Part shown: positions 34,061 through 43,570 of the stretch, one piece after another
Layout of the letters: every line of letters begins with the position of its first letter
Numbering within the stretch: position 1 is the stretch's first letter
Assembly (NCBI GenBank): GCA_964564015.1
Contig: CAZLZR010000015.1
Span: 22,123 to 86,122, forward strand
Direction: 5' to 3'
DNA from: Acetivibrio sp964564015
GTDB lineage: Bacteria; Bacillota; Clostridia; Acetivibrionales; Acetivibrionaceae
DNA length: 64,000 nt
Position numbers and translations under genes: made by a program
Notes under the pieces: model-generated
The model's database searches: none
Told to the model about the DNA's origin: nothing
Seen by the model: only the letters and a program-made list of their open reading frames with translations

Positions 34061-35806
34061 CTAAAACTTTAATATTCCAAGTAGGATTTGTCTCATATAA
34101 CCCAAGTCAATTGAATTGACCGTTCCATCTGAGTTAATATCAGCCCCCTGATATCCAATATTAGGGTCTGAGGTTGGAAACTGACTTATCATTCCAAGCA
34201 AATACATTTTCATATAACCAAAATCTATTGAATTTGCTGCTCCATTACCATCAACATCGCCCTTTACAACTACCGGATTTGATTTTGCAGGAGTTGGTGT
34301 AATTGTTGGTGTCTTCGTAGGAGTATGTGTTGTGGCATCATTAACCAGGACAAGTTGCCAATACTGATTTGCACCTCCTGCATCTGCCCATTGTTGAATA
34401 AGGCCTCCATCATCAGTTGACCATTTAAATACATCCAGTAATTTCCCGCTACTACGGTTTTTAATTTTGTAATAGCCGTCACCATTATCCGTAATTTGCC
34501 ATTGCTGATTCGTTCCACCATTACTATACCACTGAATGATAGCACCACCATCAGAAGTAGAACCATCCTTAACATCCAGAGAGAATCCACTCGAGGCACT
34601 AACTATCCTTTTATATCCATTGTCACTGTCAACCAGATACCACCTCTGGCTGAGGCTTCCATTATCTGTCCATTGAACAAGCTGTGCTGCCTGAGTTCCT
34701 TCTTTTGCGTCAAGCACTTTGCCACTGTTTTTATTTACTATCTTATACTTTGTAGTATCAGGTATATTTTCAGTTATATTCCCTTCGGCTGCATCTATCT
34801 TTATGGAATTGTAAAATGGCAATTGAAGACTTGTGTCTGATCTGAATTCTATAGGGAGCCATACGTATTGAGATTCATTTACTTTACCGTTCCATGCGCC
34901 TGCCCACCGGTCACCGGTGTAGAGATATGTTGTACCGGCAGAGCCCTGGACAGGTATTACAAATGCCGGTTGTGAATTGTATGTGGTAGAATTACCCAGA
35001 TTATATAGTGCTGACCACCCACTGCTCAAATTCTGTGAATAGGAATATTTACCCTGGTTTGGTGACCATCCTGTACAGCCCGAAGTGATCAGGTAATAGT
35101 AGCTGTTTCTTTTTATCAAACATGGAGCCTCTCTCTGCTGACCCACATATAATTTAGCCGTAAGCCTGGCTATATTCTTATAATCCGGTGTCAATTCATA
35201 CAGATGCAAATCCATGTTTTCATTTGACGAAGAAATAAAGTAACCTTTTCCATCGGTATCAACAAACACGTTGCAGTCCCTTGACATATAACCCGGAAGT
35301 CCATGATCCATTACTCCGGTAGACGCTAGTGGCCTGAAACTTCCCTGATATGTAAATTTGCCGTCCGGAGTTTTACAGAAAGCAACTGCCGCTCTTGCCT
35401 CTCCATAATGAACTCCGTTCTCCCAGTGCATCCACATGACAAATTCGTTAGTTGACGCATTGTACATGACCTTAGGCCTTTCAACATTACACTTTGCCAG
35501 TTCTGATGCAGAATCCGGAGCCAGTACCTCACCCCTGTATTCCCAATTTACAAGGTCTTTTGACCTGTAGCATCTGACTCCTAAAAAGTAGTTTGAGCTA
35601 TCACGATACTCTCCATACCAATAATAAAATTCACCATATTTAAGCAAACCGCCGCCATGAGCATGTATAACATTCCCCGAAGTGTCCTTAAATTGCGTTC
35701 CATTTGTCACTGACCCTTCAGCCGCTAGAGATAATGAACTTGGGATAAATATTGACAACAAAATCAAAAAAATAGCCAAAACAATTGAAATATGCGACTT
35801 CTTCAT
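34061..35806 (-). CDS. Cellulosomal GH43 (subfamily 24-like) exo-beta-1,3-galactanase, GH43-CBM13-dockerin
   Basis: 581 residues. Signal peptide 1-29. GH43-like five-bladed propeller about 33-345 (HAHGGGLLKYGEFYYWYGE, CYRSKDLVNWEYRGEVL). CBM13 ricin-type domain 354-487 with three QxW repeats (QRW, QQW, QYW). Thr/Pro linker, then a type I dockerin 515-581 with two calcium-loop repeats (GDVDGNGAANSIDFGYMKMY, ADINSDGTVNSIDLGYM). The layout matches C. thermocellum Ct1,3Gal43A. In GH43_24 enzymes the acid is Glu (candidate E226, QQREAP) and a Gln replaces the usual Asp base (candidate Q279, NSQP). It would trim beta-1,3-galactan of arabinogalactan as part of the cellulosome. The activity is inferred. 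Confidence 0.9.
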   Translation of the reverse strand: MKKSHISIVLAIFLILLSIFIPSSLSLAAEGSVTNGTQFKDTSGNVIHAHGGGLLKYGEFYYWYGEYRDSSNYFLGVRCYRSKDLVNWEYRGEVLAPDSASELAKCNVERPKVMYNASTNEFVMWMHWENGVHYGEARAAVAFCKTPDGKFTYQGSFRPLASTGVMDHGLPGYMSRDCNVFVDTDGKGYFISSSNENMDLHLYELTPDYKNIARLTAKLYVGQQREAPCLIKRNSYYYLITSGCTGWSPNQGKYSYSQNLSSGWSALYNLGNSTTYNSQPAFVIPVQGSAGTTYLYTGDRWAGAWNGKVNESQYVWLPIEFRSDTSLQLPFYNSIKIDAAEGNITENIPDTTKYKIVNKNSGKVLDAKEGTQAAQLVQWTDNGSLSQRWYLVDSDNGYKRIVSASSGFSLDVKDGSTSDGGAIIQWYSNGGTNQQWQITDNGDGYYKIKNRSSGKLLDVFKWSTDDGGLIQQWADAGGANQYWQLVLVNDATTHTPTKTPTITPTPAKSNPVVVKGDVDGNGAANSIDFGYMKMYLLGMISQFPTSDPNIGYQGADINSDGTVNSIDLGYMRQILLGILKF

Positions 35807-36000
35807 ACAAAATTCCCCTCCCCTTCAGTACACCAATCTTTTATTATCTATATTATAAATGCGTCAAAACAATACGTTTTAATGGATACAGATGACGAAC
35901 GGTAAGCTTAAAACCATTCTATTTAAATTATAGACTAAACCAATATAAACCACAATACACCTTGAAATATGGAGCACATATCTCCCATAAAAACGCCAAA
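35807..36000. other. Upstream region of the GH43 gene
   Basis: AT-rich. GGGGAGGGG lies just before the GH43 start, and a TATAAT at about 35865 on the minus strand is a possible -10 without a clear -35. Nothing else recognised. Confidence 0.3.
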
Positions 36001-36028
36001 ATCCTTGGAAATTAATAATTCCAAGGAC
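36001..36028 (-). terminator. Probable terminator of the heat-shock/cheY operon
   Basis: TCCTTGGAA and TTCCAAGGA arms with an eight-base loop, followed on the minus strand by TTTTGG. It lies beyond repeat A4. Confidence 0.5.
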
Positions 36029-36051
36029 TATACAAAAGTTTTCAGAAGACA

Positions 36052-36157
36052 CTAAGGGATAACGAAAAAAAACATCTAATTCTCGTGTTTTGAAAACATT
36101 ATCAAATTAAGTTTTTTCGTTATCCGGAATTGGAATTTGTATTTTAGTAGTACCAAA
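36052..36157 (+). repeat. Dispersed repeat family A, copy after cheY
   Basis: CTAAGGGATAACGAAAAAA...TTTTTTCGTTATCC with the trailing arm TATTTTAGTAGTACC. The inverted repeats are intact and the core is about 85% like the other copies. It ends nine bases from the cheY stop. Confidence 0.85.
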
Positions 36158-36166
36158 CTAAGCTAA

Positions 36167-36538
36167 TTATTCAACAAGAACGTTTCTGATAGCTTGAACT
36201 ACCCTTGACTTTTCAAAAGGCTTTACAACAAAATCCTTAGCGCCAAGTTTAATTGCTTCTATAACCATTGACTGTTGCCCCATAGCTGAAACCATAATAA
36301 TTTTAGTTTCAGGACTGAACCGGATAATATCCTTAACCGCCTTAATACCATCAAGTTCAGGCATGGTAATATCCAGGGTCATGACATCAGGTTGGTAAAG
36401 CTTGGCAAGATCAATTGCATCATATCCGTTTGAGCCCTCGCCTACAACTGAATAACCCTCTGTCTCTTCAATCATCTTTTTTAACAGCGTACGCATAAAA
36501 ACTGCATCGTCTACTACAACAAATGTAAGCTTTCTCAT
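36167..36538 (-). CDS. CheY-type single-domain response regulator
   Basis: 123 residues, receiver domain only. Acid pocket D10/D11, phosphoacceptor D56 (VMTLDITMPELDG), the Ser of IIMVSAMGQ and the Lys of VVKPF. It would bind a flagellar switch or another partner when phosphorylated. Its ATG overlaps the rsmE stop by one base (TAATG), so it is translated with the prmA-rsmE genes. The related CheX phosphatase at 8165 could act on it, which is unproven. Confidence 0.9.
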   Translation of the reverse strand: MRKLTFVVVDDAVFMRTLLKKMIEETEGYSVVGEGSNGYDAIDLAKLYQPDVMTLDITMPELDGIKAVKDIIRFSPETKIIMVSAMGQQSMVIEAIKLGAKDFVVKPFEKSRVVQAIRNVLVE

Positions 36539-37281
36539 TAACCCACGTCTCCCAATTCGTACATAAGTATTGATAAAACAGCAATTCCAGCAGTTTCGGT
36601 TCTAAGTATTCTTGGGCCAAGTGTAACTGAATTTAGACCGTTCTTAACAGCCTCATCAATTTCCTGCTCTGTAAATCCACCTTCAGGCCCGATAAAAACA
36701 GAGATTTCGTCTATATTGCCAACGGTTTCAATAATTTGTTTTAAAGAGTTCTTTGCCTCCTTCTCATAAGGAATCAACGATAAAGCTTTATTATGTACTT
36801 GCTTTAATGCCTCTTTAAAACTTATGGGAACTTCTATTTTGGGTATAATGCCCCTGTTGCACTGTTTAGCTGCTTCCTGTGATATGCGGTTCCATCTTTC
36901 ACACTTTTTGGCAGCGTCTTTTTCACTATCCAGCCTTACCACAGTCCTCTCTGTAAGAACCGGTACTATTCTGTTTATACCAAGTTCAACGCTTTTCTGG
37001 ATAATGAGATCCATTTTATCCGATTTAGGTAACCCCTGATAAAGAGTAACCTTAATCGGCGGCTCAGTTACATTTTTATACGTCTCAATAATCCTGGTAT
37101 GAGCAAAACCATCGCCAAACTCCTCGATCACAGCTATATACTCATTTCCTGTTCCATCACTGAGTGTTATATTTTCTCCGCATTTGAGCCTCAATACCTT
37201 TTTTATATGATTATAGTCTTCACCTGTGATGTTAATATTATCGTCAAAAATATCTTTAGTGTTTATAAAGAATCTAGACAT
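36538..37281 (-). CDS. rsmE: 16S rRNA (uracil-1498-N3)-methyltransferase
   Basis: 247 residues, N-terminal PUA-like domain and C-terminal SPOUT knot with FIGPEGGFTEQEIDEA and LGPRILRTETA, the RsmE signature. It methylates U1498 of 16S rRNA with SAM. Its start lies 19 bases inside prmA, and its stop overlaps cheY, so the three are coupled. Confidence 0.94.
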   Translation of the reverse strand: MSRFFINTKDIFDDNINITGEDYNHIKKVLRLKCGENITLSDGTGNEYIAVIEEFGDGFAHTRIIETYKNVTEPPIKVTLYQGLPKSDKMDLIIQKSVELGINRIVPVLTERTVVRLDSEKDAAKKCERWNRISQEAAKQCNRGIIPKIEVPISFKEALKQVHNKALSLIPYEKEAKNSLKQIIETVGNIDEISVFIGPEGGFTEQEIDEAVKNGLNSVTLGPRILRTETAGIAVLSILMYELGDVG

Positions 37282-38207
37282 TTAAATACAATCGCCACCC
37301 ATTCACCAAGTTCCTCAAATTGTTCGCATTTAAAACCCAGCTTTGTGTAAGCATCCAGAACTTCCTGGCTTCTTTCCTTAATAATACCGGAAGTAATAAA
37401 AAGACCATCCCTCTTCAAATATGAAGAAATTTTTCCTGATATATCAATTATAACATTTGCTATAATATTCGCAACAATAATATCAGCCTTTTCCTCTTTC
37501 AAATCGTCAATAACTCCTCTAAAGGCCTCAACCGTATTGTCCACACCATTTATCCCACAGTTTTCTCTGGCAACCCTTACTGCAACCTCATCAATATCAA
37601 CGGCTGTAACAGACTTTGCACCCAATTTTGCTGCTATTATTGAAAGAATACCGGTACCGCAGCCCAAATCTATTACAGTATCCCCAGGCTTTACATACTT
37701 CTCCAGTAAAACAGAACACATTTTTGTAGTCTCATGAGTTCCGGTTCCAAATGCCATACCGGGATCCATCTCTATAACAATTTCGTCGTTCTTTATTTCG
37801 TAGTTCTCCCATGATGGCTTTATAACTAATTTATCCGTCAAATTAAGCGGTTTGTAGTATTTCTTCCAGGAAGTACTCCAATCTTCATCATCTACTGTAG
37901 ATGTTCCAACAAATCCTTCCCCTACATCCAAAAACTGACTGATAAACTTCAATTTTTCCTCAATTAAAGACGTCAGCTCGGAAATATTGCGCTCTTCTGA
38001 AAAATAAGCTTTTATTGTAACTCCCTCTTCAAGACTGCTTAAAAATTCATCATCCGCATAATCCAAAGTATCCGGCTTTGACAATTCACTTATTATATCA
38101 TTAGGGTCTTCAATAGCAACTCCACCCGCACCTATGGATGTAAGCATCTCCGTAATTGCATCATATGCTTCCTCGGTTGTCTTTATCCTAACCTCATGCC
38201 AAATCAT
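37263..38207 (-). CDS. prmA: Ribosomal protein L11 methyltransferase
   Basis: 314 residues: an N-terminal substrate-recognition domain and a Rossmann-like SAM domain with VIDLGCGTGILSI, DIDEVAVRVARENCGING and the catalytic-site NIIANVI. It trimethylates L11. ATG at 38207, GGAGG upstream. dnaJ-prmA-rsmE is the standard Firmicute order. Confidence 0.95.
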   Translation of the reverse strand: MIWHEVRIKTTEEAYDAITEMLTSIGAGGVAIEDPNDIISELSKPDTLDYADDEFLSSLEEGVTIKAYFSEERNISELTSLIEEKLKFISQFLDVGEGFVGTSTVDDEDWSTSWKKYYKPLNLTDKLVIKPSWENYEIKNDEIVIEMDPGMAFGTGTHETTKMCSVLLEKYVKPGDTVIDLGCGTGILSIIAAKLGAKSVTAVDIDEVAVRVARENCGINGVDNTVEAFRGVIDDLKEEKADIIVANIIANVIIDISGKISSYLKRDGLFITSGIIKERSQEVLDAYTKLGFKCEQFEELGEWVAIVFKCLDSL

Positions 38208-38258
38208 ATATATAATAGTCCTCCATAAAAAGCAGTAATATTTAATTTACCAACAATG

Positions 38259-39413
38259 TTACATTCCAAAGGCATCCTTTACTTTTTCAAAAAAAGTTTT
38301 CCTCTGCTCATGAACTTCATCGCCGCTTAATTCGGCAAATTCTTTTAAAATAGATTTTTGTCTGTCATTAAGTTTCTTCGGAACTTCAACCTGTACCTTG
38401 ACATATTGATCTCCGCGACCACTTCCCCGTAAGAAAGGAATCCCCTTACCCTTAAGTCTGAAAACCGATCCGGTTTGAGTACCTTCAGGAACCTGGTATT
38501 TAACTTTTCCATCAAGGGTAGGAACCTCTAATTCAGTCCCTAGTGCTGCTTGCACAAAGGTAATGGGCATCTCACAAATAACATCATTGCCCTGTCGCTG
38601 AAAAATTGCATGAGGTTTTACCCTCACAGATATATATAAATCTCCTCCGGAGCCTCCCTTTGATCCGGGTTCTCCTTCTCCCCTTAAAGAAATTGTCTGC
38701 CCGTCATCAATTCCGGCAGGTATGTTGATTTTAATTTTTTTGGGCTTTCTTATTCTGCCTTTGCCATTACATGCATCACAAGGATTGGTTATAACTTTTC
38801 CCTCACCATGGCAGACATCACAGGTCTTTATATTCACAAATTGCCCAAAAGGCGTTCTCTGCTTATACTGAATCTGTCCGGTTCCATTACAATGCTGACA
38901 TGTTGACGCATTAGTTCCGGGCTTTGACCCTGAACCTTCGCATTTTTCACAAGTCTCCATTCTATTGATTGAGAGCTCTTTCTCAACTCCAAAAGCCGCT
39001 TCCTCAAAACTGATATCAACAGAAGATTTTAAATCAGCCCCTTTTTGAGGCCCCCTTCGCGTTCTCGAGGAAGAAGATCTTCCTCCAAAACCTGAGCCAC
39101 CGAAAATGGTCTCAAATATGTCACCAAAACCTCCAAAATCGCCGAAATCACCAAAGCCACCATTAAAACCGCCAAAACCACCCTGTTCAAAACCGGCATG
39201 ACCAAACTGGTCATATTGTGCTCTCTTCTGCGAATCACTCAAAACCTCATAAGCTTCATTTGCTTCCTTAAACTTAGCCTCAGCTTCCTTATTTCCGGGA
39301 TTCATATCAGGATGATATTGCTTTGCCATTTTCCTGTAAGCCTTTTTTATATCAGCATCGGATGCACTTTTGTCAACACCGAGGACTTCATAATAGTCTC
39401 TCTTATTAGCCAT
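38259..39413 (-). CDS. dnaJ: Chaperone DnaJ
   Basis: 384 residues with J-domain (HPD in KQYHPDMNPG), Gly/Phe-rich region (75-115), four CxxCxGxG zinc motifs (CEKCEGSG, CQHCNGTG, CDVCHGEG, CDACNGKG) and the two C-terminal client-binding domains. Co-chaperone stimulating DnaK ATPase. ATG at 39413 with AAGGAG. Confidence 0.97.
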   Translation of the reverse strand: MANKRDYYEVLGVDKSASDADIKKAYRKMAKQYHPDMNPGNKEAEAKFKEANEAYEVLSDSQKRAQYDQFGHAGFEQGGFGGFNGGFGDFGDFGGFGDIFETIFGGSGFGGRSSSSRTRRGPQKGADLKSSVDISFEEAAFGVEKELSINRMETCEKCEGSGSKPGTNASTCQHCNGTGQIQYKQRTPFGQFVNIKTCDVCHGEGKVITNPCDACNGKGRIRKPKKIKINIPAGIDDGQTISLRGEGEPGSKGGSGGDLYISVRVKPHAIFQRQGNDVICEMPITFVQAALGTELEVPTLDGKVKYQVPEGTQTGSVFRLKGKGIPFLRGSGRGDQYVKVQVEVPKKLNDRQKSILKEFAELSGDEVHEQRKTFFEKVKDAFGM

Positions 39414-39493
39414 CCAATCAACTCCTTCAAATCATAAGATTAATAACACATAGAAAAGATTATATCATTTTGAAATATATATTACAACAAAGA

Positions 39494-39520
39494 GCCAAAG
39501 CCATTTGTAATGACTTTGGC
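39494..39520 (-). terminator. Hairpin between dnaK and dnaJ
   Basis: GCCAAAGTCAT, five-base loop, ATGGCTTTGGC, then TCTTTGTTG on the minus strand. Within the operon it is probably a partial terminator giving more DnaK than DnaJ. Confidence 0.5.
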
Positions 39521-39622
39521 CTTGCATTTTAAGAAATTTGCACAGTGAACTCCGAAACCGGATTTATGCTAAATCACTCAAAAATCTCGATTGATGTAAT
39601 CTCACAAAATCCTTAAACCACT

Positions 39623-41467
39623 TTATTTATCATCATCAACCACTTTATAATCAGCATCATATACATTTTCCTGTCCGGTAGCTCCACCTGCCTGCTGTCC
39701 GGGATCTCCACCCATATCAGGACCTGCTGCTCCAGGATTCTGCTGATAAATCTTTGCCGATACATCATAGAATGCCTTGCTCAGTTCTTCAGTAGCCTTC
39801 TTGATTGTCTCGGTATCTGTACCCTTTAAAGCTTCTTTTACCTTATTTATCTCAGCTTCAATTTTTGCCTTGTCATCGCTTCCGATTTTATCTCCGAGAT
39901 CCTTTAAAGTCTTTTCAGACTGGAATACCATAGAGTCAGCATTATTTCTTACATCAACAGCTTCTTTCCTTGCCTTGTCTTCTGACTCAAACTTTTGTGC
40001 TTCCTTGACTGCCTTGTCAATTTCATCATCAGACAGGTTTGTAGAAGCTGTAATAGTTACTTTTTGCTCTTTACCGGTGCCAAGATCTTTTGCAGATACA
40101 TGAACTATACCGTTTGCATCTATATCAAACGTAACTTCAATCTGTGGTACTCCTCTTGGAGCCGGTGGAATACCGTCAAGGTTAAACTCTCCTAACAGCT
40201 TGTTGTCAGCAGCCATTTGTCTTTCACCCTGGAATACCCTTACTGTTACGGCAGTCTGTCCGTCAGCCGCTGTTGAGAATACCTGACTCTTCTTTGCAGG
40301 TATAGTCGTATTTCTTTCTATCAGCTTTGTAAATACTCCACCAAGGGTTTCAATACCAAGTGAAAGAGGTGTTACGTCAAGAAGCAGTAAATCTTTAACT
40401 TCACCGGTAAGAACTCCAGCCTGTATAGCTGCACCTACAGCAACACATTCATCAGGGTTTATCCCTTTGAAAGGCTCCTTGCCGAAATATTTCTTAACAG
40501 CTTCCTGAACTGCAGGTATTCTTGTAGAACCACCAACTAAAAGAATTTTATCTATTTTGTCTGGGCTAAGACCTGCATCCTGCATTGCACGTCTTGTTGG
40601 TTCCATAGTTTTTTCTACAAGATCAGCTGTCAATTCATCAAATTTTGCCCTTGTAATTGTAATATCAAGGTGCTTGGGTCCAGTCGCATCAGCTGTAATA
40701 AACGGAAGATTTACATTTGTAGTCGTTACACCTGAAAGCTCTATTTTAGCCTTTTCTGCAGCTTCTTTAAGTCTTTGCATAGCCATTTTGTCATTTTTTA
40801 AATCTATGCCGTTTTCTCTCTTGAAAGTATCAACAAGGTAGTTCATTACTCTATCGTCAAAATCGTCACCACCAAGTCTGTTGTTACCATGTGTTGCTAA
40901 AACTTCAAATACTCCGTCACCAATTTCAAGTAAAGATACGTCAAATGTACCTCCACCAAGGTCAAATACCAGTATTTTCTGGTCATTTTCCTTATCAAGA
41001 CCATAAGCTAATGCTGCTGCAGTAGGTTCGTTTATTATTCTTAAAACTTCCAGCCCTGCAATTTTTCCCGCATCCTTTGTAGCCTGTCTTTGTGCATCAC
41101 TGAAGTATGCAGGAACTGTTATAACAGCCTGACTTACTTTTTCTCCCAAGTATGCTTCAGCGTCCGTTTTAATCTTCTGAAGAATCATTGCTGAAATTTC
41201 CTGAGGAGTATAAGAACCATCATCTATTTTTACTTTCCTGTCGGTACCCATATCTCTTTTTATAGATATTACAGTCCTTTCAGGATTAGTAATAGCCTGC
41301 CTTTTTGCAACCTGCCCCACTAGTCTTTCCCCTGTCTTAGAAAATGCTACAACTGAAGGAGTTGTTCTTCCGCCTTCAGAATTTGCTATGACAACAGGTT
41401 CTCCACCTTCCATTACCGCTACACATGAATTTGTGGTACCTAAGTCTATACCAATTACTTTGCCCAT
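39623..41467 (-). CDS. dnaK: Chaperone DnaK (Hsp70)
   Basis: 614 residues: ATPase domain beginning VIGIDLGTTNSCVAVMEGGE, linker DLLLLDVTPLSL, substrate-binding domain and a Gly/Gln-rich tail ending YKVVDDDK. ATG at 41467 with AGGAGG. Central foldase of the hrcA operon under CIRCE control. Confidence 0.98.
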   Translation of the reverse strand: MGKVIGIDLGTTNSCVAVMEGGEPVVIANSEGGRTTPSVVAFSKTGERLVGQVAKRQAITNPERTVISIKRDMGTDRKVKIDDGSYTPQEISAMILQKIKTDAEAYLGEKVSQAVITVPAYFSDAQRQATKDAGKIAGLEVLRIINEPTAAALAYGLDKENDQKILVFDLGGGTFDVSLLEIGDGVFEVLATHGNNRLGGDDFDDRVMNYLVDTFKRENGIDLKNDKMAMQRLKEAAEKAKIELSGVTTTNVNLPFITADATGPKHLDITITRAKFDELTADLVEKTMEPTRRAMQDAGLSPDKIDKILLVGGSTRIPAVQEAVKKYFGKEPFKGINPDECVAVGAAIQAGVLTGEVKDLLLLDVTPLSLGIETLGGVFTKLIERNTTIPAKKSQVFSTAADGQTAVTVRVFQGERQMAADNKLLGEFNLDGIPPAPRGVPQIEVTFDIDANGIVHVSAKDLGTGKEQKVTITASTNLSDDEIDKAVKEAQKFESEDKARKEAVDVRNNADSMVFQSEKTLKDLGDKIGSDDKAKIEAEINKVKEALKGTDTETIKKATEELSKAFYDVSAKIYQQNPGAAGPDMGGDPGQQAGGATGQENVYDADYKVVDDDK

Positions 41468-41544
41468 TATAAAAGCCTCCTTCTATTAAATATATATTTT
41501 ACGTTGATTTCTTAGTATCTGAAACTACAATCAGCCTCAAAATC

Positions 41545-42150
41545 TTAATTTGCAACCTTAACCATACTGTGTCTTATAACTTTGTCCTTAAGTATATATC
41601 CCTTTTGGAATTCTTCAACCACAACATTTTCTCCATATTCCTCGTCATCCACATGGGAAACGGCATTATGCAGATTTGGATCGAACTCCTTACCTACAGC
41701 TTCTATGACCTCTACATTCAGTTTTTTCATTACATCCTTGAATTGACGATATACAAGTTCTATTCCTTCCTTTAGTGAAGTACCACCCGCATCGTTGTCT
41801 GCAGCCTGGATTGCCCTTTCAATATTGTCAACCACAGGTAAAAAGGCAGCAACAACATCACCTGTAGCATCCATGTATAAAGCCTCTTTTTCTCTGGCAG
41901 TTCTCTTTTTATAGTTATCAAACTCTGCCGCTGTCCTTTGCAGCATGTTAAAATACTCTTCACATTGTTTTGACTTTTCTTCACACTTTGCCTTTAGTTC
42001 TTCAACTTCCTCACTGCTAAAAACCTCGTCTGACTGGCAGCATTCACATCCACATTCATTTTGAACTTCTTCTCCATTACCCTGGGCTATAGAATCAGCT
42101 TTATTCATATCTTGTTCATTATCATTTTGAAAATCGTCTTTTCTTTTCAT
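41545..42150 (-). CDS. grpE: Nucleotide exchange factor GrpE
   Basis: 201 residues. Long N-terminal acidic and coiled-coil part, including an unusual CGCECCQ cluster at about 33-39, then the GrpE core FDNYKKRTAREKEAL and the C-terminal beta domain (VGKEFDPNLHNAVSHVDDEE, KVIRHSMVKVAN). It releases ADP from DnaK. The Cys cluster could bind metal; that is inference. Confidence 0.95.
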   Translation of the reverse strand: MKRKDDFQNDNEQDMNKADSIAQGNGEEVQNECGCECCQSDEVFSSEEVEELKAKCEEKSKQCEEYFNMLQRTAAEFDNYKKRTAREKEALYMDATGDVVAAFLPVVDNIERAIQAADNDAGGTSLKEGIELVYRQFKDVMKKLNVEVIEAVGKEFDPNLHNAVSHVDDEEYGENVVVEEFQKGYILKDKVIRHSMVKVAN

Positions 42151-42176
42151 TGGAATATGTTAACCCTCCTCTTTGA

Positions 42177-43256
42177 TTATAAGTTCTTGCCTCTATCTAA
42201 ATCTTTGAAGTTTGTACCTATTATTCTGTCAATCTCTTCATTAATCTTCCTTCTCACATAATTCATTGCTGCAAGCACCCTGGCATATTCCATCCTGGTG
42301 GGACCTATTATCCCGATAGTCCCAATAACAATGCCTCCCAAATTATATGTGGCAGTAATAAGGCTGCAATCCTGCATCTCCTCAATCTTGTTTTCCTTGC
42401 CGATATGAATGTTTATATCGCTTTTGTCACCACTGCTTATGCTGCTCAGAACCAAAGACAATAAGTCCTTGGTATCCATAAGGTTTAGAAACTCCCTTGC
42501 TTTTACTACATCACTGAACTCAGGGTAATTTAATATATTTGTTGTACCATCAAGATATACCTCTGAGGAATCAATCTGATTAATGCACTCAGTAACTCCA
42601 TTTAAAATGGGCAGCAATATCTCCTGGGAAGATCCTATCAAAAATTCGATTTCTCGTATAACTACTATATTAATTTGTTCTAGTGTAAGACCGCTTAATT
42701 TATCATTAAAAATATTTGAAACCCTTATTAAAAATTCCGGAGAAACCGTTTCCGGTATCTTGACCAGACTGTTTTTAACAATTCCTGCATTGGTTACCAC
42801 AACCACCAGCGCACTGCCTCTTTCGATAGGAACAACCTGAACAGCCTTTAAAACATTGTTTTTTCTTTCAGGTGTTGCTGCCATAGAGGTATACTTCGTA
42901 AAACGGGACATAGTAGCAGATGCTTGTTTGAGAAGTTGACTCAACTCATTTATCTTTGTCTCCATTTCACTCTTTATAATGTTTATCTCTTCAACAGTAA
43001 GTTCACAGGCCTTCATAAGCTGATCTACATAAAACCTGTAGCCCTTGTCTGAGGGTATTCTGCCAGCCGATGTATGCGGCTGTATAAGATATCCCATCTC
43101 TTCAAGATCCGCCATTTCATTTCTTATTGTGGCGGAACTAAGGCCTAATTCGTGCTTTTTCGAAACCGACCTCGAACCTATAGGCTCTGCGGTACTGATG
43201 TAATCGTCGATAATTGCATGTAAAATCAACTTCTTCCTATCGTCCAAAAACATCAT
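42177..43256 (-). CDS. hrcA: Heat-inducible transcription repressor HrcA
   Basis: About 359 residues from the tandem ATGs at 43256/43253 behind AGGAGAGAG. A longer frame begins with a GTG at 43277 that lies inside the CIRCE operator and is unlikely to be used. N-terminal winged helix (FLDDRKKLILHAIIDDYIST, SATIRNEMADLEEMGY) and C-terminal GAF-like dimer domain. It binds CIRCE together with GroE. First gene of the hrcA-grpE-dnaK-dnaJ run. Confidence 0.95.
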   Translation of the reverse strand: MMFLDDRKKLILHAIIDDYISTAEPIGSRSVSKKHELGLSSATIRNEMADLEEMGYLIQPHTSAGRIPSDKGYRFYVDQLMKACELTVEEINIIKSEMETKINELSQLLKQASATMSRFTKYTSMAATPERKNNVLKAVQVVPIERGSALVVVVTNAGIVKNSLVKIPETVSPEFLIRVSNIFNDKLSGLTLEQINIVVIREIEFLIGSSQEILLPILNGVTECINQIDSSEVYLDGTTNILNYPEFSDVVKAREFLNLMDTKDLLSLVLSSISSGDKSDINIHIGKENKIEEMQDCSLITATYNLGGIVIGTIGIIGPTRMEYARVLAAMNYVRRKINEEIDRIIGTNFKDLDRGKNL

Positions 43257-43270
43257 TCTCTCTCCTTTTG

Positions 43271-43297
43271 TTAGCACTCTACCTTAATGAGTGCTAA
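43271..43297. promoter_or_regulatory. CIRCE operator
   Basis: Perfect TTAGCACTC-N9-GAGTGCTAA, the binding site of HrcA, located between the promoter and the hrcA start, so the operon is repressed until heat stress. Confidence 0.97.
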
Positions 43298-43307
43298 TAC
43301 TATTTTA

Positions 43308-43336
43308 AAAATACCACCGGATTTTTCTTTTGTCAA
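43308..43336 (-). promoter_or_regulatory. Sigma-A promoter of the hrcA operon
   Basis: On the minus strand TTGACA, 17-base spacer, TATTTT, placing the transcript start near the CIRCE operator. The rest of the gap to hemW (43337-43570) shows nothing. Confidence 0.7.
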
Positions 43337-43570
43337 GATATTTTTATGGGTATTATTTGCTTTTAGATTGCATTATTATTCGCACTAATTATTTTCTGCG
43401 GTCTCCCTGATTTAATCTTTTAATTCAATTCCGACTTTAAGTAGGACATGTAATTACAATGTTCTCCCTTTCCTCGTCCTATTAACGGGATCTACAACTT
43501 GCTTCACAATGTTTCTTCCATATTTTTCTTCACCCAAATAATATACCACTTTCAGTAAGTTTAAAATTTC

